Notes: generated by a model from the sequence alone, not told the origin. A stretch of 64,000 nt of DNA from Microvirga puerhi (GCF_020089865.1 NZ_JAIRBM010000020.1:1-64000); one strand, 5' to 3'. Counted from the first letter of the stretch, positions 40,957 through 51,403 are shown. Numbers and translations: made by a program.

Positions 40957-43164
40957 ATGACGAACTTCAACAATTTCCGCTTCGAGGTCGATGGCGACGG
41001 GATCGCGCTTGCAACCTGGGACATGCCCGGCCGTTCGATGAACGTCATTACCAATGAGGTGATGGGCGAGCTGACGCAGATCGTGGAGAAGGTCGCGAGC
41101 GACGAAGCGATCAAGGGATGCGTCATCACATCGGGCAAAGAGAGCTTCTCCGGCGGCGCCGACCTTTCGATGCTGCAGGAAGCGAAGACGCAGTTCGAAA
41201 AGCTCGCAAAGGAGAAAGGTCTCGAAGAGGCCATGGCCACCTTCTTCGAGGAGTCACGCCGCCTCTCGCTGCTCTATCGGCGCTTGGAAACGAGCGGTAA
41301 GCCTTTCGTGGCGGCCATCCATGGCGTGTGCCTCGGCGGAGCCTTCGAGCTGGCGCTGGCCTGCCATCATCGGGTCCTCTCCGATGTCGATGCGACACGC
41401 GTCGGCTTGCCCGAGATCAAGGTCGGTCTCTTCCCCGGTGCGGGCGGCACGCAGCGCGTGTCCCGCCTGATGCAGACCGGCGATGCTCTCCAGATGCTCT
41501 TGAAGGGCGACCAGATCCGTCCGCTCATGGCCCGCAATATGGGCCTCGTGCACCAGGTCGTGCCGCGAGACCAGCTTGTTCAGACTGCCAAGGACTGGAT
41601 CAAGAATGGCGGCTCCGCCGAAGCGTTGTGGGATCAGAAGGGCTATAAGCTTCCGTCCAACAAGGTCTATTCCGCAGCCGGAATGCAGATCTGGCCGCCG
41701 GCCAATGCCATCTATCGCCGCGAGACGCAGGACAACTATCCGGCCGCCCGCGCGATCCTGGAGGCGGTCTACCAGGGTCTTCAACTTCCGATGGATCAGG
41801 CCCTGAAAGTGGAGTCCCGCTATCTCGCCAAGATCCTGCGTTCGAAGGAGGCGGCGGCGATGATCCGCACCCTCTTCCTGTCCATGCAGGAGTTGAACAA
41901 GGGCGCGCGCCGGCCGAAGAACGTGCCGCCGACGAGCCTGAAGAAAATCGGCGTCGTGGGTGCCGGCTTCATGGGAGCGAGCATCGCTTATGTGACGGCC
42001 AATGCCGGCATGGAGGTCGTGCTCGTCGACCGCGATACGGAAACGGCGGAGAAGGGCAAAGCCCATTCACACAAGCTGATGACCGACCAGATCATGAAGG
42101 GGCGCGCCAAGACCGCGGATCGCGATGCGCTTCTGGCACGCATCACGCCGTCGGCGGACTACAGCGACCTCAAGGATTGCGATCTCGTCATCGAGGCCGT
42201 GTTCGAGGATCCCAAGATCAAGGCTGAGGTGATTCAGAAGGTCGAAGCGGTCATTCCGGCCGAGTGCATCTTCGCATCGAACACCTCGACATTGCCGATC
42301 AGCGGGCTCGCCAAGGCTTCGAAGCGCCCCGACGAGTTCATCGGCATCCACTTCTTCTCGCCTGTCGAAAAGATGATGCTGGTGGAAGTCATTGTCGGAA
42401 AGCAGACGGGGGACAAGGCGCTTGCCACGGCGCTCGATTTCGTTCGTGCGATCAAGAAGACTCCGATCGTCGTCAATGATTCCCGTGGCTTCTTCGCCAA
42501 TCGCTGCGTGCTCGGCTATATCCTCGAAGGCCATCTGATGTTCCTGGAGGGCGTGCCGCCGGCGATGATCGAGAATGCCGGCAAGCAGGCAGGCATGCCG
42601 GTCGGTCCTCTCTCCCTCAACGACGAGGTCGGCGTCGATCTTGGCCTCAAGATCCTTCGAGCGACCAAGGAACAGCTCGGAGAGGCCGCCGTCGTTCCCG
42701 CGCAGGAGCAGCTCCTGACGCAGCTCGTGGAGAAGGACGGCCGCCTTGGGCGCAAGAACCGCAAGGGCTTCTACGATTATCCCGAGAACGGTTCGAAGCG
42801 CCTCTGGCCTGGCTTGAACGCGCTGCAGCCGGAACATCTCGACGCCGAGACCCTCGACATGCAGGAGCTGAAGCAGCGCCTGCTCGTGACCCAGGCTCTC
42901 GAGGCGGCACGCACGGTGGAGGAGGGGGTGATCACCGATCCTCGTGAGGCGGATGTCGGCTCGATCCTCGGGTTCGGCTTCGCACCTTACACGGGCGGTG
43001 TCCTCTCCTATATCGACTTCATGGGAGCGAAGGCTTTCGTCGACCTGTGCCGGACCCTCCAGGCGAAGCACGGCGACCGCTTCGCGCCGCCGAAGATCCT
43101 GCTCGACATGGCAGCGTCGGGCGAGACCTTCTATGGACGGGCTGAGGCTAAAAAGGCCGCCTGA
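40957..43164 (+). CDS. fadJ: bifunctional enoyl-CoA hydratase / 3-hydroxyacyl-CoA dehydrogenase
   Basis: A 735-residue multifunctional alpha subunit of beta-oxidation. The N-terminal crotonase domain has [15 protein letters not shown] and [20 protein letters not shown] for the oxyanion hole and catalytic Glu region. The NAD-binding domain begins near residue 330 with [20 protein letters not shown], followed by [13 protein letters not shown] and [20 protein letters not shown]. Two C-terminal 3HCDH domains end in [19 protein letters not shown]. Hydrates enoyl-CoA and oxidises the 3-hydroxyacyl-CoA product, feeding the adjacent thiolase. FadJ versus FadB cannot be decided with certainty from sequence alone. 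Confidence 0.93.
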   Translation: MTNFNNFRFEVDGDGIALATWDMPGRSMNVITNEVMGELTQIVEKVASDEAIKGCVITSGKESFSGGADLSMLQEAKTQFEKLAKEKGLEEAMATFFEESRRLSLLYRRLETSGKPFVAAIHGVCLGGAFELALACHHRVLSDVDATRVGLPEIKVGLFPGAGGTQRVSRLMQTGDALQMLLKGDQIRPLMARNMGLVHQVVPRDQLVQTAKDWIKNGGSAEALWDQKGYKLPSNKVYSAAGMQIWPPANAIYRRETQDNYPAARAILEAVYQGLQLPMDQALKVESRYLAKILRSKEAAAMIRTLFLSMQELNKGARRPKNVPPTSLKKIGVVGAGFMGASIAYVTANAGMEVVLVDRDTETAEKGKAHSHKLMTDQIMKGRAKTADRDALLARITPSADYSDLKDCDLVIEAVFEDPKIKAEVIQKVEAVIPAECIFASNTSTLPISGLAKASKRPDEFIGIHFFSPVEKMMLVEVIVGKQTGDKALATALDFVRAIKKTPIVVNDSRGFFANRCVLGYILEGHLMFLEGVPPAMIENAGKQAGMPVGPLSLNDEVGVDLGLKILRATKEQLGEAAVVPAQEQLLTQLVEKDGRLGRKNRKGFYDYPENGSKRLWPGLNALQPEHLDAETLDMQELKQRLLVTQALEAARTVEEGVITDPREADVGSILGFGFAPYTGGVLSYIDFMGAKAFVDLCRTLQAKHGDRFAPPKILLDMAASGETFYGRAEAKKAA

Positions 43165-43268
43165 TGATCCTCTCCATTGAGAGAGGCTCGCGAAAGGATG
43201 GGCATGATAGTTTTCTCGCTATTCTACCCATCCGAGACCGCCCTGCCATCCACCGGAGAGACGCCGCG

Positions 43269-43775
43269 ATGAGAACGCATTTCGCCATGCTGGCGGCCTA
43301 CAATGCCTGGTGCAACCAGCGCCTCTATGATGCCGTGGCGGAGCTTACCGATTCCGAGTATCGGGCTGACCGGGGCGCCTTCTTCAAGTCCATCCATGGC
43401 ACCCTCAATCACCTTCTCACGACTGATCGGATCTGGATGCGGCGCATCACCGGACAGGGCGATGCCCCATCGCGTCTGGATGCCATTCTCTTCGAGGAGT
43501 TCGGCTCACTGAGGGATGCCCGCTGGAAGGAGGACGAACGGATCATGAGCTATGTGGATGGCCTGAGCGAAGAAGGCTTTCGGGCACGCATCCAGTATCG
43601 ACCCATTACCGATCCGACACCCGTCGAGCAGCCTCTGACATCCATCCTGTCGCATATCTTCAATCACCAGACCCATCATCGGGGTCAGGTTCACGCACTC
43701 CTGACCGGCCTGGGCCATACAGCGCCGGCTCTCGACCTCACGTTGTTCCAGCGCGTCAGCGGCGTGGGAATGTAA
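43269..43775 (+). CDS. DinB family protein
   Basis: A 168-residue four-helix-bundle protein of the DinB/YfiT-like family, with putative metal-ligand His residues in HGTLNHLLTTDRIWM and IFNHQTHHRGQVHALL. Some family members are thiol-dependent enzymes; the role here is unknown. Despite the family name, no LexA box lies upstream. Start ATG 43269 has GGAGAG eight bases upstream; the open frame back to 43164 overlaps the fadJ stop but shows no ribosome-binding site. It overlaps the thioesterase gene (TAATG). Confidence 0.9.
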   Translation: MRTHFAMLAAYNAWCNQRLYDAVAELTDSEYRADRGAFFKSIHGTLNHLLTTDRIWMRRITGQGDAPSRLDAILFEEFGSLRDARWKEDERIMSYVDGLSEEGFRARIQYRPITDPTPVEQPLTSILSHIFNHQTHHRGQVHALLTGLGHTAPALDLTLFQRVSGVGM

Positions 43776-44323
43776 TGAACCTGTGGCTGCGCGTCCTGCA
43801 CCTGATCATCGCTTCGTTCTTTCGTCCGAAGCTCGATCCGGCGCACGACGTGTCGCGCCTGACCTTCCGCGTCTGGCCTCATGACCTCGACACGTCACTC
43901 CATATGAACAACGGGCGTTACTGGACCCTGATGGATCTGGGACGCACCGATATCATGATCCGTTCAGGCCTCTGGCGCAGTGTGATCAGTCAGGGCTGGG
44001 TGCCCGTGGTCAGTGCCGGAAAGATCAGATTCCGCAGAGAGCTGCGCCTGTTCCAGCCCTTCGTCCTCGAAACGCGCATTCTCACGTGGGGCGATACCTG
44101 GGTGGTGATGGAGCACCGGCTCGTCTCCCGGTCGCGGAACGGCAGCCCGATCCTGAATGCCATCGCCCTGGTACGCGCCGGCCTCTATGACCGCAAGGCC
44201 AAGGGCTTCGTCGCGATCAGCCGACTCTTCGAGGCGATTGGGCTCGAAGCTGTGCCCCCGGAGCCATCGCCCGAGGTCGCGGCCTTCCTGGCCGCGGAGG
44301 ATGCTCTGAAGAACGCGCCTTGA
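43775..44323 (+). CDS. hotdog-fold acyl-CoA thioesterase family protein
   Basis: A 182-residue protein of the 4HBT/THEM6-like thioesterase family. The signature is HDLDTSLHMNNGRYWTLMDL (about residues 34-53), then KIRFRRELRLFQPFVLETRI for the hotdog beta-sheet. It would hydrolyse an acyl-CoA or acyl-ACP; substrate unknown. Its ATG overlaps the DinB-family stop (TAATG), so the two are co-translated. A hydrophobic stretch at residues 1-12 is short and not a clear signal peptide. Confidence 0.85.
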   Translation: MNLWLRVLHLIIASFFRPKLDPAHDVSRLTFRVWPHDLDTSLHMNNGRYWTLMDLGRTDIMIRSGLWRSVISQGWVPVVSAGKIRFRRELRLFQPFVLETRILTWGDTWVVMEHRLVSRSRNGSPILNAIALVRAGLYDRKAKGFVAISRLFEAIGLEAVPPEPSPEVAAFLAAEDALKNAP

Positions 44324-44380
44324 TCCTGCCAGTCGACGCGGTAGCTTCGATGTCCTTGTTGCAACCGTGAAGACGATTCC

Positions 44381-45004
44381 ATGCCGCGCACCATCGACTA
44401 CTATTTCTCGCTGATGAGTCCCTGGGCCTATATCGGCCATACGCCGTTCATGGAGATTGCCCGGCGCCATAGGATCGAGGTCAACTACAAGCCTGTCTTC
44501 CTCGGGCGTGTATTCTCGGAGACGGGCGGCCTTCCCCTGGCGCAGCGCCACCCGGCCCGGCAGCGCTATCGGCTCGTGGAACTCCAGCGCTGGCGCGAGA
44601 AGCGGGGACTGAACTTCAACATCAAGCCGAAATACTGGCCGTTCGAAGTCAATCTCGCCGACCGGTTCGTGATCGCGGTGGCAGTCTCCGGCAAGGACGC
44701 CGATCCGTTCCTGCGCCGGGCTTTCGCGGCCTTGTGGGAGGAAGAGCAGGACTTAGGGAATCCTGTCGTGCTGGCCGAACTCGCCGAGGCTGCCGGGCTC
44801 GATTCCTCCTCCCTCATGGACATCGCCACGGGAAGCACGACGGAAGCGATCTACGCCCTCAACCTTGAGAACGCCGTATCGGGGGATGTGTTCGGATCTC
44901 CTGCCTATGTTCTCGACGGCGAGGTGTTCTGGGGGCAGGACCGGCTGGAGCTGCTCGACGATGCCCTGAAGAGCGGCCGCGAGCCCTATTCGCCGGACGT
45001 ATGA
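44381..45004 (+). CDS. 2-hydroxychromene-2-carboxylate isomerase-like protein (DsbA fold)
   Basis: A 207-residue member of the kappa-class GST/DsbA-fold family. The active-site Ser is in YYFSLMSPWAYIGHTPF, replacing the Cys of true disulfide oxidases; cis-Pro is in FGSPAYVLDGEVFWGQDRL. In characterised members the enzyme isomerises an aromatic ring-cleavage product using glutathione. No other aromatic pathway genes are nearby, so the natural substrate is open. Single gene with 57 bases before and 84 after. Confidence 0.87.
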   Translation: MPRTIDYYFSLMSPWAYIGHTPFMEIARRHRIEVNYKPVFLGRVFSETGGLPLAQRHPARQRYRLVELQRWREKRGLNFNIKPKYWPFEVNLADRFVIAVAVSGKDADPFLRRAFAALWEEEQDLGNPVVLAELAEAAGLDSSSLMDIATGSTTEAIYALNLENAVSGDVFGSPAYVLDGEVFWGQDRLELLDDALKSGREPYSPDV

Positions 45005-45088
45005 CGGGCTGACGCTGAATCCGGTGCGGCCGTAGTCCCGCCATTCATCGCGTGCTAGTTCGGTCCTGCGAACTGAAAAGAGGTGGTT

Positions 45089-45802
45089 GTGCAACAGACG
45101 GCGACGGTCGGCCTTATTGGTGGCATGAGCTGGGAGAGCTCGGCGGAGTATTATCGCATCATCAACAGAGAGATGCAGAGGCGGCTTGGGGGCGTCCACT
45201 CCGCACGCAGTCTGATGTGGTCTGTCGATTTCGGCGAGATCGAGCGGCTCCAGCACAGCGGCGATTGGGACAGCCTCGCCGAAGCCATGCAGGACGCAGC
45301 TATCCGGCTCGAGCGTGGGGGAGCCGACTTCATCGTCCTGTGTACCAACACGATGCACCGCCTCGCCGAGGCGATCACCACATCCGTAAGCATTCCCTTG
45401 CTTCATATAGCAGACCCGACCGCTCGGCAGATCAAGAGCACCGGCTTCGAGCGTGTCGGTCTTCTCGGTACCGCTTTCACGATGGAGCAGGATTTCTACA
45501 AAGGGCGCCTGCAGAAGCAGCACGGCCTGACGGTCATCGTGCCCGAGGACAAGGATCGCCGTGTCGTCCACGATATCATCTACAAGGAGCTGGTGGTCGG
45601 GCAGATCCGCCCTGAATCCAGAAACGCATACCGGCAGATCATGAGGCGTCTGGTCGAAAGGGGAGCGCAGGCGATCATCCTCGGCTGTACCGAAATCATG
45701 CTGCTGGTCTCTGATGAGGACAGCGAGGTACCGCTCTTCGACACGACGACGATCCATGCGCATGCCGCCGTCGATTATGCTCTTGGCCAGACCGTGCCGT
45801 AG
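45089..45802 (+). CDS. aspartate/glutamate racemase family protein
   Basis: A 237-residue cofactor-independent racemase of the Asp/Glu family (YgeA-like). The two catalytic Cys are in DFIVLCTNTMHRLA and AIILGCTEIMLLV; the start VGLIGGMSWESSAEYYR is typical. Substrate could be aspartate, glutamate or another amino acid. I start at GTG 45089, with AGAGG five bases upstream, rather than the GTG at 45083 that lies inside that site. It converges on the hybrid kinase gene with 17 bases between. Confidence 0.9.
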   Translation: MQQTATVGLIGGMSWESSAEYYRIINREMQRRLGGVHSARSLMWSVDFGEIERLQHSGDWDSLAEAMQDAAIRLERGGADFIVLCTNTMHRLAEAITTSVSIPLLHIADPTARQIKSTGFERVGLLGTAFTMEQDFYKGRLQKQHGLTVIVPEDKDRRVVHDIIYKELVVGQIRPESRNAYRQIMRRLVERGAQAIILGCTEIMLLVSDEDSEVPLFDTTTIHAHAAVDYALGQTVP

Positions 45803-45819
45803 GATCCGGGGTTCGCAGA

Positions 45820-48800
45820 TCACTCCGCCGCCGCGCGGGTGGCGCGCCATTGGGTCAGGAGGGCCCGCAGGGCAGCCGGTTTCACAGGCTTGTTGAGCAC
45901 GTGCACATGCATGGCGGCCGCTGCATCGCGAACGGCCGGGGTGCGGTCCGCGGTCACGAGAACGGCAGGTGTGTCGACCTGCGTCTTCCAGCGCAAGGTC
46001 TTGATCAGGTCGAGGCCATCGCCTTCATCCAGATGATAGTCCGCGATGATGACGTCCGGATTCGCGCGATGCGCTTTGATGACATTCTGGGCCCCGTCGA
46101 GATCCGATGCGGTCCGGACGTCGCAACCCCAGTTCGTCAGCAGGAGGCGCATGCCCTCGAGAATGGCCGGCTCGTTGTCGATTACGAGAACGCACAGGCC
46201 CGAGAGGGCCGTCACGGCCGCCGGAGGCACTTCCGGAGCGGTGCGTGATGCCGGCAGTGCGGCAACTACGGGAACCTCCACCCGGAAGACCGAACCGCGT
46301 CCGGCCTCGGATTTCAAGGTGATGGGATGGGAGAGCACGCGCGCGATGCGCTCGACGATGGAAAGCCCGAGCCCTAAGCCCCTTGCAACCTTGGCGCCCT
46401 GATCGAGTCGCTGGAATTCGCGGAACACGATGCGCTGCTTCGAAGGCGGAATGCCAAGGCCGGTGTCCAGGACTTCCAGGATCAGATGCGTGCCGCGTCG
46501 ACGCGCGCCCACCAAGACGCGGCCGCCGGGCGTATATTTGATCGCGTTCGAAATGAGGTTCTGCAGCAATCGACGCAGAAGACGCCGATCGGAGCGCACG
46601 GTGAGGGTCGATTGGACAAAGGTGAGCGTAAGGCCCTTCTCCCGGGCGATGGGATCGAACTCGCGCTGGAGCTGTCGGATCAGCTCGTCGATCCGGAAGC
46701 TTGACCATTGCGGTTTCATCGCGCCGGTATCGAGGCGTGAAATGTCGAGGAGGGCGGTCAGGATCTCTTCGACGGCATCGAGAGATGCGTCGATGTTTTC
46801 GGCCAGCGTCACATCGCCGGCTTCCCGATCGCGCTCGACGAGAGAGGTCGCATAGAGGCGTGCCGCGTTGAGGGGCTGAAGGATGTCGTGAGAGGCCGCG
46901 GCGAGGAAGCGGGTCTTCGAGATATTCGCCTCGTCGGCCTCTGCCTTGGCTTGGGTCAAGGCTTCGTTGAGACGCGTCAGCTCTTCTGTGCGTTCCTGGA
47001 CGCGCTGCTCCAATGTCTCGTTGGCGCGGCGGCTTTCCTCTTCCGACGCCACCGTCTCGGTGACATCCGTATAGGTCGTCACGAGACCGCCATCCGGCAG
47101 GGGGTTCGAGCGGATCTCGATCACTTTGCCGGAAGGATACAGCTTGAGGCGGACAGGCTCCAGATCGTGCAGGAAGGAGTGGATTCGGGACTCGACGAGG
47201 TCGTCGAACGTACCGGGGCCATACGATCCGCGTTCGGCATTGAACCGGATGATGCTGTCCATACCGACGCCGATACGCACCAGATTGGGCGGAAGGTCGT
47301 AGAGATCGACGAAAGCCTGGTTCCATGCAAGGAGCCTCAGGTCCCGGTCGAGAACCGTGATGCCCTGCCTTGCGTAGTTGATGGCATGCTGAAGCAGGTC
47401 GCGGCTGTGCTGGATCGCCGCTGAGGCATCGTCGAGAAGTTTGAGGGCCGCCTTGGTCGACACGGTCCGCCGGCGCAGGACGAGGGAGAGCGCAAGACGT
47501 GACGAGGCGGTTCCGATGGCGGATGCCAGAAGATGCTCGGCATAGCGCAGAAGATGGATATCCGCCTCGGCCCGCAGGTCTAGGACCTGACCGCGGCTAT
47601 GGGCGAAACCTTCGAAGGAGCGGCTCGTGCGCTCGTCGCCGAGGTAGCGGGCGACCGTCGCGCGCAATTCCTCGATAGTCACGCTCGGCCGGAACAGACG
47701 GAAGCTCGGGGTTGCGGACGTATCGGACTCGCCGACGAAGACGTGGGCCTGGATGCGCTCCAGCGCCGTCACGGGCCGCCACAGGGAGAACCCGATATAG
47801 GTGATGATGTTGAGGGTCAGGCTCCAGACGACCCCATGAGTCAGTTGCGGCAGATCCACTCCGAACAGGGCCGTCGGCTTGAGAGCCAGGATGCCGAAGG
47901 GACCCGTCACCACGACGTCCGACCAGAAGACGCCGTCCCAGACGAGGCTCGGGAGTAGCAGCGTGTAAGCCCAGGTGATGAAGCCCACGGTGAGGCCCAC
48001 GCTCGCGCCTAGCGCCGTCCCCCGCGACCAGATCAGGCCGCCGAGGAACGCTGGTGCGATCTGCGCGATGGCTGCGAAGGACAAAAGGCCGATTGCCGCA
48101 AGAGCGGCCTCGCCGGACGCGCGGTAATAGAAATAGGCGAGAAGAATGACGACGACGATCGAGATGCGCCGCATCCCGAGCACGAACCCGCCGAGATCGA
48201 CGCCCGCAAAAGCGCGTCGGCGCAGCACGATGGGCATGATGAGATGGTTCGAGATCATCACGGCGACCGCTACGGAATCCACGATGACCATGGCGGTCGC
48301 GGCCGAGAAGCCGCCGAGGAACGCGACGATCGCCGTCTTTCCCGCACCGTCGAAGAGCGGCAGCGCCAGAACGGTCATGTCCCGGTCGACCGTCCCCTCG
48401 GGAAACAGCGCGAGGCCGGCGAGCGCGATGGGAATGACGAAGATGTTGATGGCGATCAGATAGACGGGAAAGAGCCACGCGGCCCGCTTCACGTCCTCGA
48501 TGGCGCGGTTCTCCACGACCGTCATATGAAACTGGCGCGGCAGGAGGAGAGCGGCACAGCTCGAGAGCAGGATCAGGGTAATGTAGCTGCCGAAGCCGGA
48601 CGTGCGTTCGAGCAGGCTCGCGCTGATGCCTTGGGCATGCAGCTTGTCGATGATGGCATCGTAACCGCCGAACAGGAAGAAGGTGACATAGGTGCCGACC
48701 ACGAGGAAGGCGGCGAGCTTCACCACGGATTCCAGGGAAATCGCCATCATGAGCCCGTCCTGGTGCTCGGTGGCGTCGGTGTGGCGGGTTCCAAAGGCGA

Positions 48801-49329
48801 CGGCAAACCCGGCAAGCACGAGGGCAACCGCCAGGGCGAGGTCGCCGAAGATGGGCACGCTCTGGGGCGTAAAACCGGTTGCTGCTTTGAGTAATACGTC
48901 GAGCGACGAGGAGACGGCCTTCAATTGCAGCGCGATGTAGGGAATCGAACCGACGAGGGCGATCAGGCTGACGAGCGCGGCCACTCGCTCGCTTTTGCCG
49001 TAACGGGCGGCGACGAAATCGGCGATCGAGGAGATGTTCTGCGTCTTCGCGATACGCACGACCCGCGACACGAGAAGATGACCGATGCCGATGACGAGGA
49101 TCGGGCCGATATAGATCGTCAGAAAGTCAAGACCCGAATGGCTCGCAAGCCCCACCGAGCCGAAGAACGTCCATGATGTGCAATAGACGCCCAATGACAA
49201 GGCAGCGATGGTCGATCGCGCGCGCCCCTGAATGATGCGTCTGCCGCCGTTGTCGCCCCAATAGGCGACAGCAAAGAGAAGGCAGAGATAGACCAGGGCC
49301 GATAGAATTACCGCCCAGCTGGCGATCAT
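45820..49329 (-). CDS. hybrid sensor histidine kinase with sodium/solute symporter domain
   Basis: A 1169-residue fused sensor. The first 500 or so residues are an SSF-type transporter with about 13 transmembrane helices (YCTSWTFFGSVGLASHSGLD; VDSVAVAVMISNHLIMP). A linker and PAS domain follow (near 640-750; AINYARQGITVLDRDLRLLA), then a coiled coil and the kinase: His814 in FLAAASHDILQPLNA, N-box LLQNLISNAIKYTPGG, G-boxes DTGLGIPPSKQ and GLGLGLSIVERIA. A C-terminal receiver has Asp1097 in VIIADYHLDEGDG. The transporter part may sense a solute, as in CbrA-like kinases; the ligand and the output regulator are unknown. Single gene; the LysR gene lies upstream on the same strand. Confidence 0.93.
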   Translation of the reverse strand: MIASWAVILSALVYLCLLFAVAYWGDNGGRRIIQGRARSTIAALSLGVYCTSWTFFGSVGLASHSGLDFLTIYIGPILVIGIGHLLVSRVVRIAKTQNISSIADFVAARYGKSERVAALVSLIALVGSIPYIALQLKAVSSSLDVLLKAATGFTPQSVPIFGDLALAVALVLAGFAVAFGTRHTDATEHQDGLMMAISLESVVKLAAFLVVGTYVTFFLFGGYDAIIDKLHAQGISASLLERTSGFGSYITLILLSSCAALLLPRQFHMTVVENRAIEDVKRAAWLFPVYLIAINIFVIPIALAGLALFPEGTVDRDMTVLALPLFDGAGKTAIVAFLGGFSAATAMVIVDSVAVAVMISNHLIMPIVLRRRAFAGVDLGGFVLGMRRISIVVVILLAYFYYRASGEAALAAIGLLSFAAIAQIAPAFLGGLIWSRGTALGASVGLTVGFITWAYTLLLPSLVWDGVFWSDVVVTGPFGILALKPTALFGVDLPQLTHGVVWSLTLNIITYIGFSLWRPVTALERIQAHVFVGESDTSATPSFRLFRPSVTIEELRATVARYLGDERTSRSFEGFAHSRGQVLDLRAEADIHLLRYAEHLLASAIGTASSRLALSLVLRRRTVSTKAALKLLDDASAAIQHSRDLLQHAINYARQGITVLDRDLRLLAWNQAFVDLYDLPPNLVRIGVGMDSIIRFNAERGSYGPGTFDDLVESRIHSFLHDLEPVRLKLYPSGKVIEIRSNPLPDGGLVTTYTDVTETVASEEESRRANETLEQRVQERTEELTRLNEALTQAKAEADEANISKTRFLAAASHDILQPLNAARLYATSLVERDREAGDVTLAENIDASLDAVEEILTALLDISRLDTGAMKPQWSSFRIDELIRQLQREFDPIAREKGLTLTFVQSTLTVRSDRRLLRRLLQNLISNAIKYTPGGRVLVGARRRGTHLILEVLDTGLGIPPSKQRIVFREFQRLDQGAKVARGLGLGLSIVERIARVLSHPITLKSEAGRGSVFRVEVPVVAALPASRTAPEVPPAAVTALSGLCVLVIDNEPAILEGMRLLLTNWGCDVRTASDLDGAQNVIKAHRANPDVIIADYHLDEGDGLDLIKTLRWKTQVDTPAVLVTADRTPAVRDAAAAMHVHVLNKPVKPAALRALLTQWRATRAAAE

Positions 49330-49414
49330 GGCAGGGATCCTCGCGAGAGCCGGAACGAGATTTACCCTGTCGGCTCAAGGATTGCCACCGCCGGTATGGT
49401 CGCGAGAAATGGCC

Positions 49415-50329
49415 TTAAAGGTCGCGATCCCAATGCGGCTCCGGTGCAAAACGGTCGGCGAGGAACTCGACGATGGCACGGACCTTGGCAGGCGCCTGCC
49501 GTCCGGACGGCATGACCGCATGAACCGCCAACTCGTAGGTCGGCGTCTCTTCGAGAATGGGGACGAGCGCACCGCTGCGAAGGCTGTCGCCCACGAGGAA
49601 GGTCGGCTGGTAGATGATGCCCTGGCCGGCGATCGCGGCCGCGAGCAGGGCGTCGCCGTTGTTGGCACGCAGGTTGCCTTTAACCGGGACAACCATATCC
49701 GCATCGCGACCGAACACCCATCGATCCGGGCTGACGGTCGTCGAGAGAGTGTAGCCGAGGCAATTGTGCCGTGAGAGATCCGCCAACGTCTGCGGGGTGC
49801 CGTGCTCCGCAAGATATGAGGGCGCGGCGCAGACGACGATCCTGCAGGGAGCCAATCTCCGGGCGACGAGGCGCGAGTCCTTCAATCGTCCGATCCGGAT
49901 GGCCAGGTCCCATCCTTCCTCGATCAGCTCCACATAACGGTCGGCAAGACCTAGATCGACATGGACCGAGGGGTAGAGGCGGCTGAACTCCGCAAGGGCG
50001 GGGGCGATCTCGCGAAAGCCGAAGGTCACCGGCACATTGAGGCGCAAAATGCCCCTCGGCTCGATCCGGTCGAGACCGGCTGACGCCTCGGCCTCTTCGA
50101 TTTCACTTAAAATGCGCTCGACCGATGCGAGATAGTTGCGCCCCCCTTCGGTCAGGACGAGCTTTCGAGTGGAGCGGTGCAGCAACTTGATCCCAAGCCG
50201 GGCCTCAAGCGCTGCCACATGCTTCGTCACCATGGTTTGCGAAAGATCCAGGGCCCGCGCCGCAGCGGAAAAGCTGCCGAGCATCGCGACGCGCTGAAAA
50301 ACCTGCATGCTGGTAACGCGGTCAAGCAC
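49415..50329 (-). CDS. LysR family transcriptional regulator
   Basis: A 304-residue LysR-type regulator. The winged HTH is at residues 8-66 (MQVFQRVAMLGSFSAAARAL, then LSQTMVTKHVAALEARLGIK, LLHRSTRKLVLTEGG). The effector domain starts near residue 92 (GILRLNVPVTFGFREIAPAL). It is divergent from the DoxX-VOC pair, 98 bases away, and probably controls it. The CrgA-like subgroup is suggested by the ending of the HTH. Start ATG 50329 places the HTH at the usual distance from the N-terminus. Confidence 0.93.
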   Translation of the reverse strand: MLDRVTSMQVFQRVAMLGSFSAAARALDLSQTMVTKHVAALEARLGIKLLHRSTRKLVLTEGGRNYLASVERILSEIEEAEASAGLDRIEPRGILRLNVPVTFGFREIAPALAEFSRLYPSVHVDLGLADRYVELIEEGWDLAIRIGRLKDSRLVARRLAPCRIVVCAAPSYLAEHGTPQTLADLSRHNCLGYTLSTTVSPDRWVFGRDADMVVPVKGNLRANNGDALLAAAIAGQGIIYQPTFLVGDSLRSGALVPILEETPTYELAVHAVMPSGRQAPAKVRAIVEFLADRFAPEPHWDRDL

Positions 50330-50427
50330 GACCTCACTCCCCTGGTGTGAGCTGATATTCCATGCCGAATATTATCGTATTCTTGGTTTGAGGCCATATG
50401 GGAAGCAGTTCAATTCTGGAGATCGTG

Positions 50428-50862
50428 ATGATCGATACCCGCACTGCTCCCTACGCCGCTCTGGTTCTGCGCGTTGCGCTGGGAATTCTGTTTCTAGCCC
50501 ATGCCGGCCTGAAGATCTTCGTCTTCACCCCGGCCGGCACCGCGCAATTCTTCGGCAGCCTCGGTCTGCCACCAGCTCTCGCCTATCTGACGATCCTGAT
50601 CGAAGTGGCCGGTGGCGTGGCGCTGATCCTCGGATTTTACGCACGCATCGCCGCGATCGTCTTGATCCCGATCCTGCTCGGCGCGATCTTCACGGTGCAT
50701 GGGCCAGCCGGTTTCTTCTTCACCAATCCGAAGGGTGGATGGGAATTCCTGGCGCTCTGGATCGTCGGTCTTCTGGCGCAAGCCCTCGTGGGCGACGGGG
50801 CTCTGGCGCTCAAGTCCACGCCGGCGAGCACGTCCGGTAGGCTCGCCGCCCGTTCGGCATGA
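50428..50862 (+). CDS. DoxX family membrane protein
   Basis: A 144-residue inner-membrane protein with four predicted transmembrane helices (AALVLRVALGILFLAHAGLK; LAYLTILIEVAGGVALILGF). DoxX-family proteins are linked to redox stress and quinone or thiosulfate metabolism, but the function here is unknown. Start ATG 50428 has GGAGA six bases upstream; the longer frame from 50398 lacks one. It lies ten bases before the VOC gene and forms a pair with it, divergent from the LysR gene. Confidence 0.88.
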   Translation: MIDTRTAPYAALVLRVALGILFLAHAGLKIFVFTPAGTAQFFGSLGLPPALAYLTILIEVAGGVALILGFYARIAAIVLIPILLGAIFTVHGPAGFFFTNPKGGWEFLALWIVGLLAQALVGDGALALKSTPASTSGRLAARSA

Positions 50863-50872
50863 GGCACGAACC

Positions 50873-51403
50873 ATGACTTCACCTGTTAAACCTCTTCCTC
50901 CGGCCGAATCTTCGGCCACGCAGCCGGTGCATCCGGGTACGCGGATCGGACATGTCCACCTGAAAGTGGCCGATCTCGATCGCGCCCTCGGATTCTACCG
51001 GGATGTTCTCGGCTTCGAGCTGACGCAGCGCTACGGCAGCCAGGCCGCATTCCTCTCGGCCGGGGGCTATCACCACCATATCGGCCTTAATACCTGGGAA
51101 AGTGCCGGCGGTTCTCCGCCGCCTCCCGGCACCACGGGCCTTTATCACGTGGCGATCCTCTACCCGACCCGTGAGGCGCTGGCGGATGCGCTCCGCCGGC
51201 TCGTCGAGGCCGGCATCATGCTTGACGGCGCGAGCGATCACGGGGTCAGCGAGGCGCTCTACCTGCGCGATCCCGACGGCAACGGCGTCGAACTCTACTG
51301 GGATCGTCCGGAAGAGCAGTGGCCGAGAGCGCCGGATGGAACACTCCAGATGGTGACACGGCGCCTGGACCTTCAGGGCCTGCTTGCCCTTGCCAAGCCT
51401 TGA
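50873..51403 (+). CDS. VOC (glyoxalase/dioxygenase) family protein
   Basis: A 176-residue vicinal-oxygen-chelate protein resembling CatE-type catechol-2,3-dioxygenases. The metal ligands fit His in [20 protein letters not shown], His in [12 protein letters not shown] and Glu in [10 protein letters not shown]. The N-terminal 25 residues (Pro-rich) are not part of the domain. The substrate is unknown. Start ATG 50873 has GAGG eight bases upstream. Second gene of the DoxX-VOC pair, likely LysR-controlled and perhaps concerned with quinone or aldehyde detoxification (inference). Confidence 0.88.
   Translation: MTSPVKPLPPAESSATQPVHPGTRIGHVHLKVADLDRALGFYRDVLGFELTQRYGSQAAFLSAGGYHHHIGLNTWESAGGSPPPPGTTGLYHVAILYPTREALADALRRLVEAGIMLDGASDHGVSEALYLRDPDGNGVELYWDRPEEQWPRAPDGTLQMVTRRLDLQGLLALAKP

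Noticed and set aside
43269-43775. DinB-family gene as a member of the SOS regulon
   Set aside because: No GAAC-N7-GAAC site lies in the upstream gap; the family name alone is not evidence.
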